From Campylobacteraceae bacterium (GTDB taxonomy: Bacteria; Campylobacterota; Campylobacteria; Campylobacterales; Sulfurovaceae), in assembly GCA_027080995.1 (NCBI GenBank), contig JALWNT010000101.1:1-64000 (forward strand): a stretch of 64,000 nucleotides of DNA, given 5' to 3'. Position numbers and translations under genes: made by a program. The notes under the pieces were generated by a model. It was not told the origin of the DNA, did no database searches, and saw only the letters and a program-made list of their open reading frames with translations. Shown here piece by piece: positions 16,696-25,614 of the stretch; positions within the stretch are counted from its first letter, which is position 1, and every line of letters starts with the position of its first letter.

Positions 16696-17285
16696 GAGAC
16701 TATCCCGCCTTTTTCGATGCGATCGAACCGATCGTCGTCTACGATGACCTCTGCAAATTTCTGGGGGCAAATCGGGACGGGATCTTGGAGTTTTCCTACA
16801 AGGATATCGTCAAAACCGCGGGACACAGCTGCGCCACTGTCGCCGGAGCCTATCTGATGGCCCAAAAAGGCCTCAAGGCGCTCTACGGTGACGAGACTCC
16901 CCAACGCGGCGAAATCAAGGTGGAGCTGCGCAAAGCACCCAGAGAGGAGAACACCGGGGTCGTCGGATCGGTGCTCTCCACCATCACCGGCGCAACGCAC
17001 GACCTGGGCTTTGGGGGGATCCCCACCGGAAAATACAACCGGCGGGACCTGCTCTTCTTCGAAGCCCCGATCGACCACGATCTGCGCCTCACCCGCCTCG
17101 ATACCGGCAAAGCGGTTTCGGTGGATTACCGCCCCGGGAAAGTGGTCAACCCCATGGCAATCCTGATGAGCGCCATCAAACCCGACGCGACGGAAGAGGA
17201 CAAGCGAAGCTTCCCCCGACGCTTCCAGGATATGGTCCAAACCGTCTTCGCACACGCCGACGAAGTGATCGAAATTTATGAATAG
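16692..17285 (+). CDS. Conserved protein with FmdE-like GHSCA motif
   Basis: 197 aa, no signal peptide. The segment TAGHSCATVAGAYLMAQ (about residues 47-63) resembles the metal-binding 'GH.C' region of FmdE-type proteins, and GVVGSVLSTITGATHDLG looks like a glycine-rich turn region. No confident family name. ATGA overlap with the cytochrome c gene means they are co-translated, suggesting a role tied to that cytochrome or its substrate. Confidence 0.6.
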   Translation: MRDYPAFFDAIEPIVVYDDLCKFLGANRDGILEFSYKDIVKTAGHSCATVAGAYLMAQKGLKALYGDETPQRGEIKVELRKAPREENTGVVGSVLSTITGATHDLGFGGIPTGKYNRRDLLFFEAPIDHDLRLTRLDTGKAVSVDYRPGKVVNPMAILMSAIKPDATEEDKRSFPRRFQDMVQTVFAHADEVIEIYE

Positions 17286-17300
17286 GGTATACGTTTTTCA

Positions 17301-17726
17301 ATGAAAAAGCTTTTGTTCTCCTTGGGTCTTCTTGCCATTGTAGCCTCCGCCCAGGCCAAGACACTGACCGTCGTGGCTACCGGATTGAAGAGTGATAAAG
17401 GCAAGGTGCAATTCTCCCTCTACAACAAAGAGGGCAGCATCCCCGACAAAGAGTTGAACAAGTATTTCAAAATGAAACGAGTCCCCATCGCGCACGGAAA
17501 AGCCTGGGCGGTTTTTCGAAATCTCCCCAGGGGGCGCTATGCCGTCAGTGTTTTCCACGACGAGAACGACAACCGTAAAATCGACAAAGGGCTGGTCATG
17601 CCCACCGAAGGCGTGGGGCTCTCCAACTACCCGTCGATCAATCTTTTCCACCTGCCCGATTTCAAGAAAGCGAGCTTCCCCCTGGATCACGACAAAACGA
17701 TCCGGATCCACGTCATTTATCTTTGA
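17301..17726 (+). CDS. DUF2141 domain exported protein
   Basis: 141 aa with a signal peptide ending AQA. The mature part is a small beta-sandwich of the DUF2141 type, with the hallmark GRYAVSVFHDENDNRKID and a later GLSNYP. Periplasmic; function unknown. It follows the FmdE-like gene by 15 bp, probably in one transcript, and precedes the exporter operon. Confidence 0.82.
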   Translation: MKKLLFSLGLLAIVASAQAKTLTVVATGLKSDKGKVQFSLYNKEGSIPDKELNKYFKMKRVPIAHGKAWAVFRNLPRGRYAVSVFHDENDNRKIDKGLVMPTEGVGLSNYPSINLFHLPDFKKASFPLDHDKTIRIHVIYL

Positions 17727-17765
17727 TCCAAAATCTACATTAGACTTCACGCCATTTGGGTTGAA

Positions 17766-17782
17766 CGTTCACGTTGCGTTCA
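17766..17782 (+). promoter_or_regulatory. Direct repeat CGTTCA-N5-CGTTCA before the exporter operon
   Basis: Two identical hexamers with an 11-bp period stand 24 bp before the TolC start, with a TACGAT -10-like box at 17789-17794. Tandem half-sites spaced one helical turn are typical of OmpR-family regulators, and such a regulator is encoded in this operon (22369-23049). Autoregulation is inferred. Confidence 0.45.
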
Positions 17783-17805
17783 GCCACCTACGATAGAGTG
17801 TCAGT

Positions 17806-19053
17806 ATGAAAAAACTGACAATACTGCTCCTGATTACGGTGATCGGTCTACAGGCGAAGCTCCTAAGGCTCAACGACTGCATCGACAAAGCCCTGACGAC
17901 CCACCCCGACGTGCGCGCCTTCATGCTCAAAGTACGGCAACAGAACGAAGGGGTCAAGATGGAGCGTGGAGCATGGCTGCCTCATGTCTCGATCTACGCC
18001 GAATACGACCCCCAGCGCACCTATGTGATGCCCCAGCTTGGGACATTCAACACTGTCAACGACAGCGGCTGGAGTGCCGGGATCAGCGCGAGCCAGCAAC
18101 TTTTCGATTTCTCCCGCAGTTCCCACGCCATCCGTTCGGCGAAGATCCGCCACGAGATCTCCCGCCTCTCCTTGGAGGAGACCAAGGCCCTAATGCGCTA
18201 TGAAGTTCGGGTCGCCTACGCCTTGCTGCTGGTGCAAAAGGCGGCTCTGAAAGCCCGCAAGAAAGATCTGGTTGCCAAAAAGGCCCTCTATGAGCAGGCA
18301 AAAGCTCTGGTCAAACAGGGGCTCAAGACCAAAGCGGACGAGAGCCGCTTCCTCTCCTCGGTCCGCCAAGCCGAGGATGCTTTGGCCATTGCCCAGGCTT
18401 CCTACGAAAAGGCCCGGATCACCCTGGAGCAGTACCTCGGCGAACCCATCCCAGAAGGGACCCGCTTCGAAGAGTGGCGGCTCGAAAACGCCGCGAAATC
18501 CTCCGTTCGTACCGATCCCAAACAGATTTTGGCCAACAACCTGCAGGTCCGCATCGCCCGGAAAAACCGGGAAGCCTCCTATGAGCAGTTCCTCGCCAAA
18601 CGGCTGGAGCGCTACGGAACAGTGAACCTGGTGGCGCAGGCGGACCATTTCGATACCCTCTCACGCTACGACAGCACCGTCGTGGGAGTCCGCTACAGCG
18701 CCCCGATCTACAGTGGAGGGCGACTGAGCGCCCAGGCCCAGCAGAGCCGCATCGCCGAAATGGTCTCCGCCGCCGAGAAGGATTCCAAAAAGCGTGCCAT
18801 CACCAAAGAGGCCCGCTCCATCCTGGCCGACCTCAAAGAGACTCGCAAACGCATCGCCGCTCGCCTCTCGCAGCTGCGTTCGGCCGACGAAACCAAAGCC
18901 CTGATCAAAGCCCGCTACGAACAGGGGCTGGCGACCTATATGGAGGTGCTGGACGCCGAAGCGGTCTGGCTCGACGCCGAGCTGGGGCTGCTGAGCGCCT
19001 ACTACACGCGCCTGGAGCGCCAATCCAGACTGGAGTATCTCAATGCGAAATAA
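17806..19053 (+). CDS. TolC-family outer membrane efflux protein
   Basis: 415 aa with a short signal (MKKLTILLLITVIGLQA). It has the two-fold repeated alpha-helical coiled-coil organisation of OEP proteins (helices rich in QA/AKA/EQ at ~150-220 and ~300-400) and the 'RLNDCIDKALTTHPDV' opening typical of TolC relatives. It forms the outer-membrane duct of the exporter encoded by the next genes, overlapping the adaptor gene by 11 nt. Confidence 0.92.
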   Translation: MKKLTILLLITVIGLQAKLLRLNDCIDKALTTHPDVRAFMLKVRQQNEGVKMERGAWLPHVSIYAEYDPQRTYVMPQLGTFNTVNDSGWSAGISASQQLFDFSRSSHAIRSAKIRHEISRLSLEETKALMRYEVRVAYALLLVQKAALKARKKDLVAKKALYEQAKALVKQGLKTKADESRFLSSVRQAEDALAIAQASYEKARITLEQYLGEPIPEGTRFEEWRLENAAKSSVRTDPKQILANNLQVRIARKNREASYEQFLAKRLERYGTVNLVAQADHFDTLSRYDSTVVGVRYSAPIYSGGRLSAQAQQSRIAEMVSAAEKDSKKRAITKEARSILADLKETRKRIAARLSQLRSADETKALIKARYEQGLATYMEVLDAEAVWLDAELGLLSAYYTRLERQSRLEYLNAK

Positions 19054-20176
19054 GTGGTTGAAATGGGGCGTACTCGCCCTCGTGATCGCCGGCGGAGCCG
19101 TGATCTTCTATAAAAAAGTCTATCTTCCCAAATCGACCTACAGCTACGAGGCGGCGAAGCGGGGTGATCTGAACCTGACGGTCTTCGGTATCGGCAATGT
19201 CAGTGCCAAAAACATCCACCCCATCGCCTCCAACACCGGAGGAAAAATCCTGAAGATTTTCAAAGATCAGGGGGAATCGGTCCACAAAGGCGAACTCATC
19301 GCCACTCTCGATCCCGTGGACCTGCCCGATCAGTTGGCCCAGGCCAAAGCGGTTCTGGAAAAGAGCCGCTTTGAAACTGAAGCTTCCCGCCAGGAGCTTC
19401 GGCAGCTGGAAGCCCAGCAAGAGCTGGCCCGGGCAAACTTTCGACGCTACGAGACCCTCAACAAACGGGGCTACGCCGCCCAGGAAGAGTACGACAAAGC
19501 CCGTACCGACCTGAAGGTGGTCCAAGCTCAGATCGCCGCCGCCAAAGCCCGCATCGCCTCCAGCCTCGCGGAGCAGAAACGCTCCCAAAAAAGCATCGAC
19601 GCCCTGCAGCAGAAGATCGACCGCCTGCGCGTCCTCTCTCCGATGGATGGCCATATCGTCCGCAAGGATGCCGAAGCGGGCCAGACCATCGCGGCGCAGC
19701 AGCCGATCGTCACCGTCGTCGACCCCAGGGAAGTCTGGGTCAAAGCCTATATCGATGAGCGCATCAGCGGCCAAATCGCCAAAAAACAGAAGGCACAGAT
19801 CGTCCTGCGCTCCAAGGCAGGACAAAAACTGCGGGGCTTCGTCGCTCGCATCGAAGCCGAGAGTGATCCCGTCACCGAGGAACGGGTCGTGGATGTGGCC
19901 TTCGACAAGGTTCCTATCCCCTTCTATCTCAATGAGCAGGCAGAAGTAACGATCACCACTGGCCTGCTGCACGACGTCCTTTTGGTACCTATCCGGCTTG
20001 TCCGGCACGGGGGCGTCTGGGTCTATCGGCGGGGAGAAGCCCACTTTATCAAACTTGAAATCCTCGGCAAAAACGACCGCTTCGCCGCGGTCAAAGGCTT
20101 GAGAGAGGGCGAAAAGATCCTCGTACCCGATCCCCACAAAAAACCGCTCTTCGAAGGGGCGGACATCCGGCTATGA
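19043..20176 (+). CDS. Periplasmic adaptor (HlyD/MacA-like membrane fusion protein)
   Basis: 377 aa: one N-terminal membrane anchor (residues ~7-25), a lipoyl-like half (PIASNTGGKILKIFKDQGESVHKGE), a long coiled-coil hairpin (~80-190), and the second lipoyl half (LSPMDGHIVRKDAEAGQTI) followed by a beta-barrel. It bridges the inner-membrane ABC permease and TolC. Overlaps both neighbours (11 nt and 4 nt). Confidence 0.92.
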   Translation: MRNKWLKWGVLALVIAGGAVIFYKKVYLPKSTYSYEAAKRGDLNLTVFGIGNVSAKNIHPIASNTGGKILKIFKDQGESVHKGELIATLDPVDLPDQLAQAKAVLEKSRFETEASRQELRQLEAQQELARANFRRYETLNKRGYAAQEEYDKARTDLKVVQAQIAAAKARIASSLAEQKRSQKSIDALQQKIDRLRVLSPMDGHIVRKDAEAGQTIAAQQPIVTVVDPREVWVKAYIDERISGQIAKKQKAQIVLRSKAGQKLRGFVARIEAESDPVTEERVVDVAFDKVPIPFYLNEQAEVTITTGLLHDVLLVPIRLVRHGGVWVYRRGEAHFIKLEILGKNDRFAAVKGLREGEKILVPDPHKKPLFEGADIRL

Positions 20177-21324
20177 TCAACCTCGCCTACAAAGACATCG
20201 CCCACTCCTGGCTCAAATTCGTCGTCACGGCGATGGGGGTCGGGATGCTACTGGGGATCGTGCTCATTATGATGGGGGTCTACCGGGGGATGGTCATCGA
20301 CGCTCAGGTGCTGCTGGACGATATCGGGGCCGATCTCTGGGTGGTCCAGGAGGATACCCTGGGGCCCTTTGCCGAAAGTTCCCGGATCCACGAAGATCTC
20401 AAAAATACATTACGGGTCAATCCTGCCGTGGACAAGACCGCGGCGCTGGCTTTTTTGAACCTGCAGGTACGCACGCCTAACGGGGTGATGAAACGGGTCT
20501 ACAGTGTCGGTTACGATCCTCACGGTGATATTTCGGCTGTCAACCCCGATCGACTCATTGCGGGCCGCCCCCTGAAAAAAAGCCATTACGAGATCGTCAC
20601 CTCTAAGAAACTGGGCTTCAAACTCGGCGATAAGATCCGTTTGGGACGCAACATTTATACTGTGGTCGGTATCACCAAAGGGGCGGTCTCTTCCGGCGGG
20701 GACCCGGCGATCTTCGTCAGCCTCAAAGACGCCCAGGAGCTGCAGTTTCTCTACTCCAACGCCCGGATCCGAAACGACCGGGCCAGAGGGCTGAACGTAG
20801 CGGCCGACAACCATCTGGTCAACGCCGTCGTCGCCACCCTCAAACCGGGCAGCGATCCCGACGCCGCGGCCGAGACAATCCGCCGCTGGAAACACCTAAG
20901 CGTCTATACCGCCGCCCAGGAGCGCGACGTGCTGACCAAAAACGTCATCGAGACCGCCAAAAAGCAGATCGGGATGTTCACCGTCATCCTCATCGGCGTC
21001 TCGACGATCATCATCGCGCTGATCATCTACACGATGACCCTGGAGAAGATCAAAGAGATCTCTATTATGAAACTGGTGGGGCTGCCCAACTGGACGATCA
21101 CCAAAATGATCGCCCAGGAGACCGTGACGCTGGGGGTGCTGGCCTTTATCTTCGGCAACCTCTTCGCCCATTCTATTTGGGACAAATTTCCCAAGCGGGT
21201 GGTGCTGGAGATTCCCGACGCCTGGTTTCTCTTTGGCATTGTGCTGGTAGCTTCGGTACTGGCGAGTCTCTTCGGTGTCTACAAAGCGATCAAAGCCGAT
21301 CCCACCGCGGCGATAGGAGGCTAA
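20173..21324 (+). CDS. MacB/FtsX-type ABC transporter permease
   Basis: 383 aa: one N-terminal membrane helix, a ~230-residue periplasmic domain, and three C-terminal helices, the plan of type VII (MacB/LolE) ABC permeases that drive periplasmic substrates outward. The cytoplasmic coupling motif KIKEISIMKLVG is clear. It lacks an ATPase domain; the ATPase is encoded separately 320 bp downstream, with a repeat element in between. Confidence 0.92.
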   Translation: MINLAYKDIAHSWLKFVVTAMGVGMLLGIVLIMMGVYRGMVIDAQVLLDDIGADLWVVQEDTLGPFAESSRIHEDLKNTLRVNPAVDKTAALAFLNLQVRTPNGVMKRVYSVGYDPHGDISAVNPDRLIAGRPLKKSHYEIVTSKKLGFKLGDKIRLGRNIYTVVGITKGAVSSGGDPAIFVSLKDAQELQFLYSNARIRNDRARGLNVAADNHLVNAVVATLKPGSDPDAAAETIRRWKHLSVYTAAQERDVLTKNVIETAKKQIGMFTVILIGVSTIIIALIIYTMTLEKIKEISIMKLVGLPNWTITKMIAQETVTLGVLAFIFGNLFAHSIWDKFPKRVVLEIPDAWFLFGIVLVASVLASLFGVYKAIKADPTAAIGG

Positions 21325-21330
21325 ATTGAG

Positions 21331-21375
21331 TTATTGGTTATTGGTTATTGGTTATTGGGGAGCCGCTTTGCGGCT
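21331..21375. repeat. Heptamer repeat plus mini-palindrome
   Basis: Four exact TTATTGG units (21331-21358) followed by the palindrome AGCCGC-TTT-GCGGCT (21361-21375). Part of the 320-bp spacer inside the exporter operon; no gene is visible between 21325 and 21644. Positions 21376-21437 carry nothing recognised. Confidence 0.8.
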
Positions 21376-21437
21376 ATTTTCACCGCCGCAGGGTCTTACG
21401 AACGAAAATTCGAAACTTTTATACAACTTGCGAGAGA

Positions 21438-21600
21438 GGTTTCACTCGATGGCGACAAAGGAGCGCTTGCCCTTAAGGGGTACGCAGCCTCCACGGCTTC
21501 GCTGCGCTCCGACCGCTACGGTTCCGAAGCTATGGAGGACAAGCAGTTGTCCTCCACTTACGCTTCTCATTAGCGACTACCAGAGCTATCGAGTGAAACC
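21438..21600. repeat. Family A inverted-repeat element, copy 1
   Basis: 163 bp bounded by GGTTTCACTCGATGGC and its near-perfect complement GCTATCGAGTGAAACC. Internal hairpins: GGAGGACAA-GCAG-TTGTCCTCC and CCC-TTAA-GGG. About nine in ten positions agree with copy 2 at 32638-32801 in the same orientation. It encodes no transposase, so it is MITE-like or a structured RNA. It lies between the permease and ATPase genes of one operon. Confidence 0.9.
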
Positions 21601-21644
21601 GGAGCTTTTTCAGGGAAATCATCCCGTATTGATCTGGAAACGAT

Positions 21645-22361
21645 ATGAATAATCAAAGCGGCATCAAGGTAGAGAACCTCACCAAGATCTTCGGATCGGG
21701 TGAGAGTGAAGTGCGGGTGTTGGAAAACGCCTCGCTGGAGGTCAAAAAGGGAGAGTTCGCCGCCCTCGTCGCTCCCAGCGGAGCGGGGAAGACGACGCTG
21801 CTGATGATGCTGGGATGCGTGCTTGAGCCCACTTCCGGCAAAATCTGGCTGGGGGACGAACTGGTCTGGGACGAAGATCACTGGAGCATCCCCGACACGC
21901 GGCGCATCCGCCGCGAAAAGATCGGCTTTATCTTTCAGGCGCACTATCTGATTCCATTTTTGAATATCATCGAAAATGTCAAGTTGATCCCTCTAACCAA
22001 CGGCTGGCCCAACGATAAAGCGGAGAAAAAAGCGATGGAGCTGCTGACGTACTTCGACATCGCCGACAAACGTGACGCTATGCCCTCTCAGCTCTCCGGC
22101 GGCCAAAACCAACGGGCCGCCATCGCCCGGGCACTTTCGAATGAACCGCAGATCATCCTGGCCGACGAACCGACGGCGGCTTTGGATATGCAGCGTGCCG
22201 TCAATGTCGTCAAACTTCTGCGCAAGATCGTCGAGGAGCAGAACGTCGCCGTCATTATGGTCACCCACGACGAGAGGCTGCTGCCCTATTGCGATAAAAT
22301 ATTGTCGATCGAAAACCGCAAAGTAGTCACCACGACCCAGGATGCCCACCTGATTGTATGA
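21645..22361 (+). CDS. ABC transporter ATP-binding protein (LolD/MacB type)
   Basis: 238-aa nucleotide-binding subunit. Walker A is APSGAGKTT, the Q-loop is FIFQAHYL, the signature is LSGGQNQRAAIARA, Walker B is IILADEPTAALD, and the H-loop is MVTHD. Walker A starts with AP rather than the more common GP/GE. It pairs with the MacB-like permease upstream to power the TolC-linked exporter. The end overlaps the beginning of the response-regulator frame. Confidence 0.94.
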   Translation: MNNQSGIKVENLTKIFGSGESEVRVLENASLEVKKGEFAALVAPSGAGKTTLLMMLGCVLEPTSGKIWLGDELVWDEDHWSIPDTRRIRREKIGFIFQAHYLIPFLNIIENVKLIPLTNGWPNDKAEKKAMELLTYFDIADKRDAMPSQLSGGQNQRAAIARALSNEPQIILADEPTAALDMQRAVNVVKLLRKIVEEQNVAVIMVTHDERLLPYCDKILSIENRKVVTTTQDAHLIV

Positions 22362-22368
22362 GCCGAGA

Positions 22369-23049
22369 ATGAAACCGAAAATCCTACTGCTCGAAGACGA
22401 TATGGAGCTCAGCGATACCGTCGCGAAGTTTCTGCGCGCCAAAGGATACGACGTGGTGCAGAGTTTCGACGGTGAAGAGGCCGCCGAGAAAATCTACGAA
22501 ACCCGTTTCGATCTTTGGCTGCTAGATGTGAAAGTCCCCTTTCAAAACGGTTTCGATCTGCTGGAGCAACTTCGCAAAGAGGGGGACGACACTCCCGCCA
22601 TCTTCATCACCTCCCTGCACGGCGCCGACGACGCCACCCGGGGATTTGCCGCGGGCTGCGACGACTACATCCGCAAACCCTTTGCCCTCAAAGAGTTGCA
22701 AGCCCGCATTGAAGCGGTGATCAAACGGCGTTATCCCGGTGGAGGCGAGACGATCGCCGTCGATGAGTGCCACCGCTTCGATCCCATTGATCTCACCCTG
22801 TCGGCAAACGGAGAGCGCATTCCTCTCAAACCCAAAGAGGCGCGTCTGTTAGCGCTTTTTCTGCAACACCCAGACAAAACCCTGCGCAAAGAGGAGATCT
22901 TCGACGCCCTTTGGGAGTACGATGAAACTCCCAACGAAGGGAGCCTGCGGACCTTCGTCAAAGTCCTGCGCAAGCATCTGGGAAAAGAGCGTATCGAAAC
23001 GGTCAAAGAGGTGGGGTATCGTTATCGCAGCGTTGGAGAAAGTAGGTGA
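22369..23049 (+). CDS. OmpR-family response regulator
   Basis: 226 aa: receiver domain with acidic pocket ED at 9-11, phospho-acceptor D53 in LLDVK and K in YIRKPFA, then a winged-helix DNA-binding domain (LKPKEARLLALF, EGSLRTFVKVLRKHLG, ETVKEVGYRY). The ATG at 22369 is chosen for the conserved MKPKILLLEDD opening; a TTG five codons earlier would overlap the ATPase gene. It partners with the kinase that follows and probably controls this export operon. Confidence 0.92.
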   Translation: MKPKILLLEDDMELSDTVAKFLRAKGYDVVQSFDGEEAAEKIYETRFDLWLLDVKVPFQNGFDLLEQLRKEGDDTPAIFITSLHGADDATRGFAAGCDDYIRKPFALKELQARIEAVIKRRYPGGGETIAVDECHRFDPIDLTLSANGERIPLKPKEARLLALFLQHPDKTLRKEEIFDALWEYDETPNEGSLRTFVKVLRKHLGKERIETVKEVGYRYRSVGESR

Positions 23050-24224
23050 AAACGCCCCTTTTCGAGAGCGAAAAGAAAAGCCACCGCCGTTTCCTCGTGA
23101 TCTACCTTCTTTCGACCCTGCTGCTCATCGGCGGAGGATCGGCGATCTTCTATATCTATAGCCTTCATCGGATCATCGACCACGAGAATCAAACGCTCAA
23201 ATTCAAAGCCGCAATGATCCGCTCCAAACTTCGAAAACTCCACAACTCCACCGAAAAGCGACTGCTCTATCCTGAGATCGAGGGGGTCCGTACCGCGCTC
23301 TACGACATTGACCGCCACTACCTCATCGGGGAGTTCAAGCCGAAAAAAGTGATCTGGAACAGAGAGTTCTGGCGGGTGGGTGATACTCTCTACTATCGTT
23401 ACGAAATGCAACCCTATTATCTAGGCGCGGCGACGATCGTTGCGTCGATGCCTCTGGACAAAACCCCCATCCGCGCCTTTCAAGCCAAAATGGCCCTCAT
23501 CCTCTTCCTGGCTGTCCTCTTCGTCGCCTTCATCGCCCGCTGGCTGGGGCGGCTCTTCCTGGCTCCCGTCCATCATACGATCCGTCTGCTGGACCGCTTC
23601 ATCCAGGACACCACCCACGAGCTCAACACACCGGTCAGCACCGTGCTGACCAACATCGAGCTCTTCAAAAGCCTCCACCCCGAACTGGAGAACAACGACG
23701 AGTTGAGCCGCATCGAGATCGCCTCCCGGCGCCTGAGCCGACTCTACGACGATCTGGCCTACCTACGGCTCAACCACCGGCGCCAACGTCGGATCGAGCC
23801 GGTCGACCTGCGGGAACTTCTGGAAGAACGGCTGGCCTATTTCGGCCCGATGGCGCAACGCAGAGCAATCGAACTTCATAGTGAAATCACGGCAAAACCT
23901 CTGCGGGAAATGGACCGGGAGGATGCCGCCAAGCTCATCGACAACCTCCTGAGCAACGCCATTAAGTACACCCATCCCGGGGGGCGCATTCGGGTATATC
24001 TCGACACCGACTCCTTCACGGTCGAGGACAATGGGGTCGGAATGGACCGTGAAGCCGGCAAACGGGCGACGGAACGCTTCTATCGCGCCAATTCCAGTGA
24101 GGGGGGATTCGGCCTGGGGCTCAACATCGTCCGTGAAATTGTCGAATATTACGGCTTGAAAATGCAAATCGAAAGCGAAAAAGAAAAAGGAACGAAAGTG
24201 AGGATCGTATGGGGAGAATTATAA
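23046..24224 (+). CDS. Sensor histidine kinase
   Basis: 392 aa starting with GTG in an overlap with the regulator stop. Two membrane helices (~16-38 and ~150-168) enclose a ~110-residue periplasmic sensor. The HisKA domain has H191 in TTHELNTPVSTV. The ATPase domain has N box LIDNLLSNAIKY, G1 VEDNGVGM and G2 GFGLGLNIV. No HAMP domain is obvious. The signal sensed is unknown; the neighbours suggest envelope or metal stress. Confidence 0.92.
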   Translation: MKTPLFESEKKSHRRFLVIYLLSTLLLIGGGSAIFYIYSLHRIIDHENQTLKFKAAMIRSKLRKLHNSTEKRLLYPEIEGVRTALYDIDRHYLIGEFKPKKVIWNREFWRVGDTLYYRYEMQPYYLGAATIVASMPLDKTPIRAFQAKMALILFLAVLFVAFIARWLGRLFLAPVHHTIRLLDRFIQDTTHELNTPVSTVLTNIELFKSLHPELENNDELSRIEIASRRLSRLYDDLAYLRLNHRRQRRIEPVDLRELLEERLAYFGPMAQRRAIELHSEITAKPLREMDREDAAKLIDNLLSNAIKYTHPGGRIRVYLDTDSFTVEDNGVGMDREAGKRATERFYRANSSEGGFGLGLNIVREIVEYYGLKMQIESEKEKGTKVRIVWGEL

Positions 24225-24592
24225 TTCTTCTGATTTTGGTCCTATCGGGATTTGCCGCTGAACCGACTTCACTGCCGGCTCGATGCACCGCCTGCCATAC
24301 AACAAGCGCTCCGCCTCTTTCTCTCATCTACCGCCGCTATCTGATGCTCTACAGCTCCAAAGAGCGGATCCAAAAGCGGATGATCGATTTCCTCCGCACC
24401 CCTTCCAAAGCCAAAAGTGCGATGCCCGAGGGGATGAAAAACCGCTTCAACCCCCAGAAACACCCGGCCTTTTCTCCTCAAATCGCCAAAAAGGCAGTCG
24501 ATACCTTGATCGAGAAAGAGGACCTCATTCCACGCATTGTAGTTCCCGGGCGACCGGACACATCGAGAGCAGAAACAAAGGGAATTCGGTAA
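24209..24592 (+). CDS. Small mono-haem c-type cytochrome
   Basis: 127 aa with a signal peptide MGRIIILLILVLSGFAA and haem motif CTACH at about residues 26-30; a possible Met ligand is in SAMPEGM. It overlaps the kinase gene by 16 nt, so it belongs to the same transcript. A cytochrome directly encoded after a two-component system could be a target or a redox input. Length beyond the haem region is short. Confidence 0.75.
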   Translation: MGRIIILLILVLSGFAAEPTSLPARCTACHTTSAPPLSLIYRRYLMLYSSKERIQKRMIDFLRTPSKAKSAMPEGMKNRFNPQKHPAFSPQIAKKAVDTLIEKEDLIPRIVVPGRPDTSRAETKGIR

Positions 24593-24642
24593 ACCTTGTT
24601 CTGCTATGATCATCGTTCCAAGAAAAATTCGAAGGAGTTCCA

Positions 24643-25173
24643 ATGACACGAAAAACACTCATCAGCACCATCGCGGCGGCCACCCTGACACTCTCCTCCG
24701 CGTGGGCCCAGCCCGGACAGGGGCCCGGGATGGAGGGCCAGCATACGATGAAGATGCACAAAAAGCACGCAAAAAAAGGCAAGCGCGGGATGCGCTCGAT
24801 CTTTCTGATCCAACACGGACTGCCCCACTATTCGAAGATCCTGATGACGATGTGGGACGATCCGAAACTCGCCCTCAGCTCCGAGCAGAAAAGCAAACTC
24901 GAAGCGGTCCGCAACCGTACGATGCAACAGGTAAAAGAGATCGCTCCCCAGGTCAAGAAGCTGACGCGTGAAATCGTCAAAGAGAGCCGCTCCGGAGCCA
25001 AAGCCGAAAGCCTCTCCCAAAAAGTGGATACGCTCGCTTCCCTGAAAGCCAAAGCGACAAAAGCACAGCTGCAGTGCATCGAAGAGACCCGCACGATCCT
25101 GACCCCCAAGCAGCTCGAATATGTTCACGAGCATCTCAAGCAGATGCGCAAAAAGCATAGAAAACACGGCTGA
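24643..25173 (+). CDS. Spy/CpxP-like periplasmic stress protein
   Basis: 176 aa: signal peptide ending SAWAQ, a Met/His/Lys-rich segment (residues ~30-50), then helices with LSSEQKSKLEAVRN and LTPKQLEYV, matching the LTxxQ repeats of Spy/CpxP proteins. These act as periplasmic chaperones or metal-responsive inhibitors of sensor kinases. Position at the end of the exporter/two-component operon fits such feedback. GGAG lies upstream of the ATG. Confidence 0.8.
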   Translation: MTRKTLISTIAAATLTLSSAWAQPGQGPGMEGQHTMKMHKKHAKKGKRGMRSIFLIQHGLPHYSKILMTMWDDPKLALSSEQKSKLEAVRNRTMQQVKEIAPQVKKLTREIVKESRSGAKAESLSQKVDTLASLKAKATKAQLQCIEETRTILTPKQLEYVHEHLKQMRKKHRKHG

Positions 25174-25335
25174 TTTTTTTCTGGGCGGCCGAGTCCTCTT
25201 ATGGGATCGGCAGCTTCAAGTCCTCCAATCGTTCATCACGCCAACCTCATTGCATAACAAAGCGAAAATCCGTCATCCAATCATAATCCGAGCGTCGACC
25301 GCCTTCCATCGCCATCTAACCCAAAAATCTATAAA

Positions 25336-25500
25336 CCAAAATCATGCATTAGCCAGCACACCATCTGCACCAATCATCAGTGATATGGGAGATTCACCCA
25401 AAGCCTCGTCGCACTCTCCGGGTGCGCCTGCGTTTTGGTCGAACATCCCTACACACCGAGCATTGGCACATCTGACGCACTTTCTACTGCATGGTTTGGG
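25336..25500. repeat. Family B inverted-repeat element, copy 1
   Basis: 165 bp with imperfect 17-bp terminal inverted repeats (CCAAAATCATGCATTAG at the left, complement of CCCAAACCATGCAGTAG at the right). A copy of identical length in opposite orientation is at 43237-43401. Of the 441-bp gap 25174-25614, the flanks 25174-25335 and 25501-25590 show nothing recognisable. Confidence 0.85.
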
Positions 25501-25590
25501 ATAAAAAACATCTTGGATCTATCGGAGATCGACACGGATGGAATACTGAATCAGGTGGATTGTGAGATGATTGAATCTCGAAGAAAAGCT

Positions 25591-25607
25591 AGCACCCCGT
25601 CGGGGGC
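25591..25607 (-). terminator. Terminator of the di-haem peroxidase gene
   Basis: On the minus strand a CCCC-GAC-GGGG-cored hairpin is followed by TAGCTTTTCTT, starting 8 bp after the stop codon of the peroxidase gene. Confidence 0.5.
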
Positions 25608-25614
25608 CGCCCTT

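Noticed and set aside
25121-25504. 127-aa plus-strand frame and its counterpart at 43233-43478
   Set aside because: Both are translations of the family B element; the peptides resemble each other only because the DNA repeats do. Kept as a repeat, with the open frame noted.
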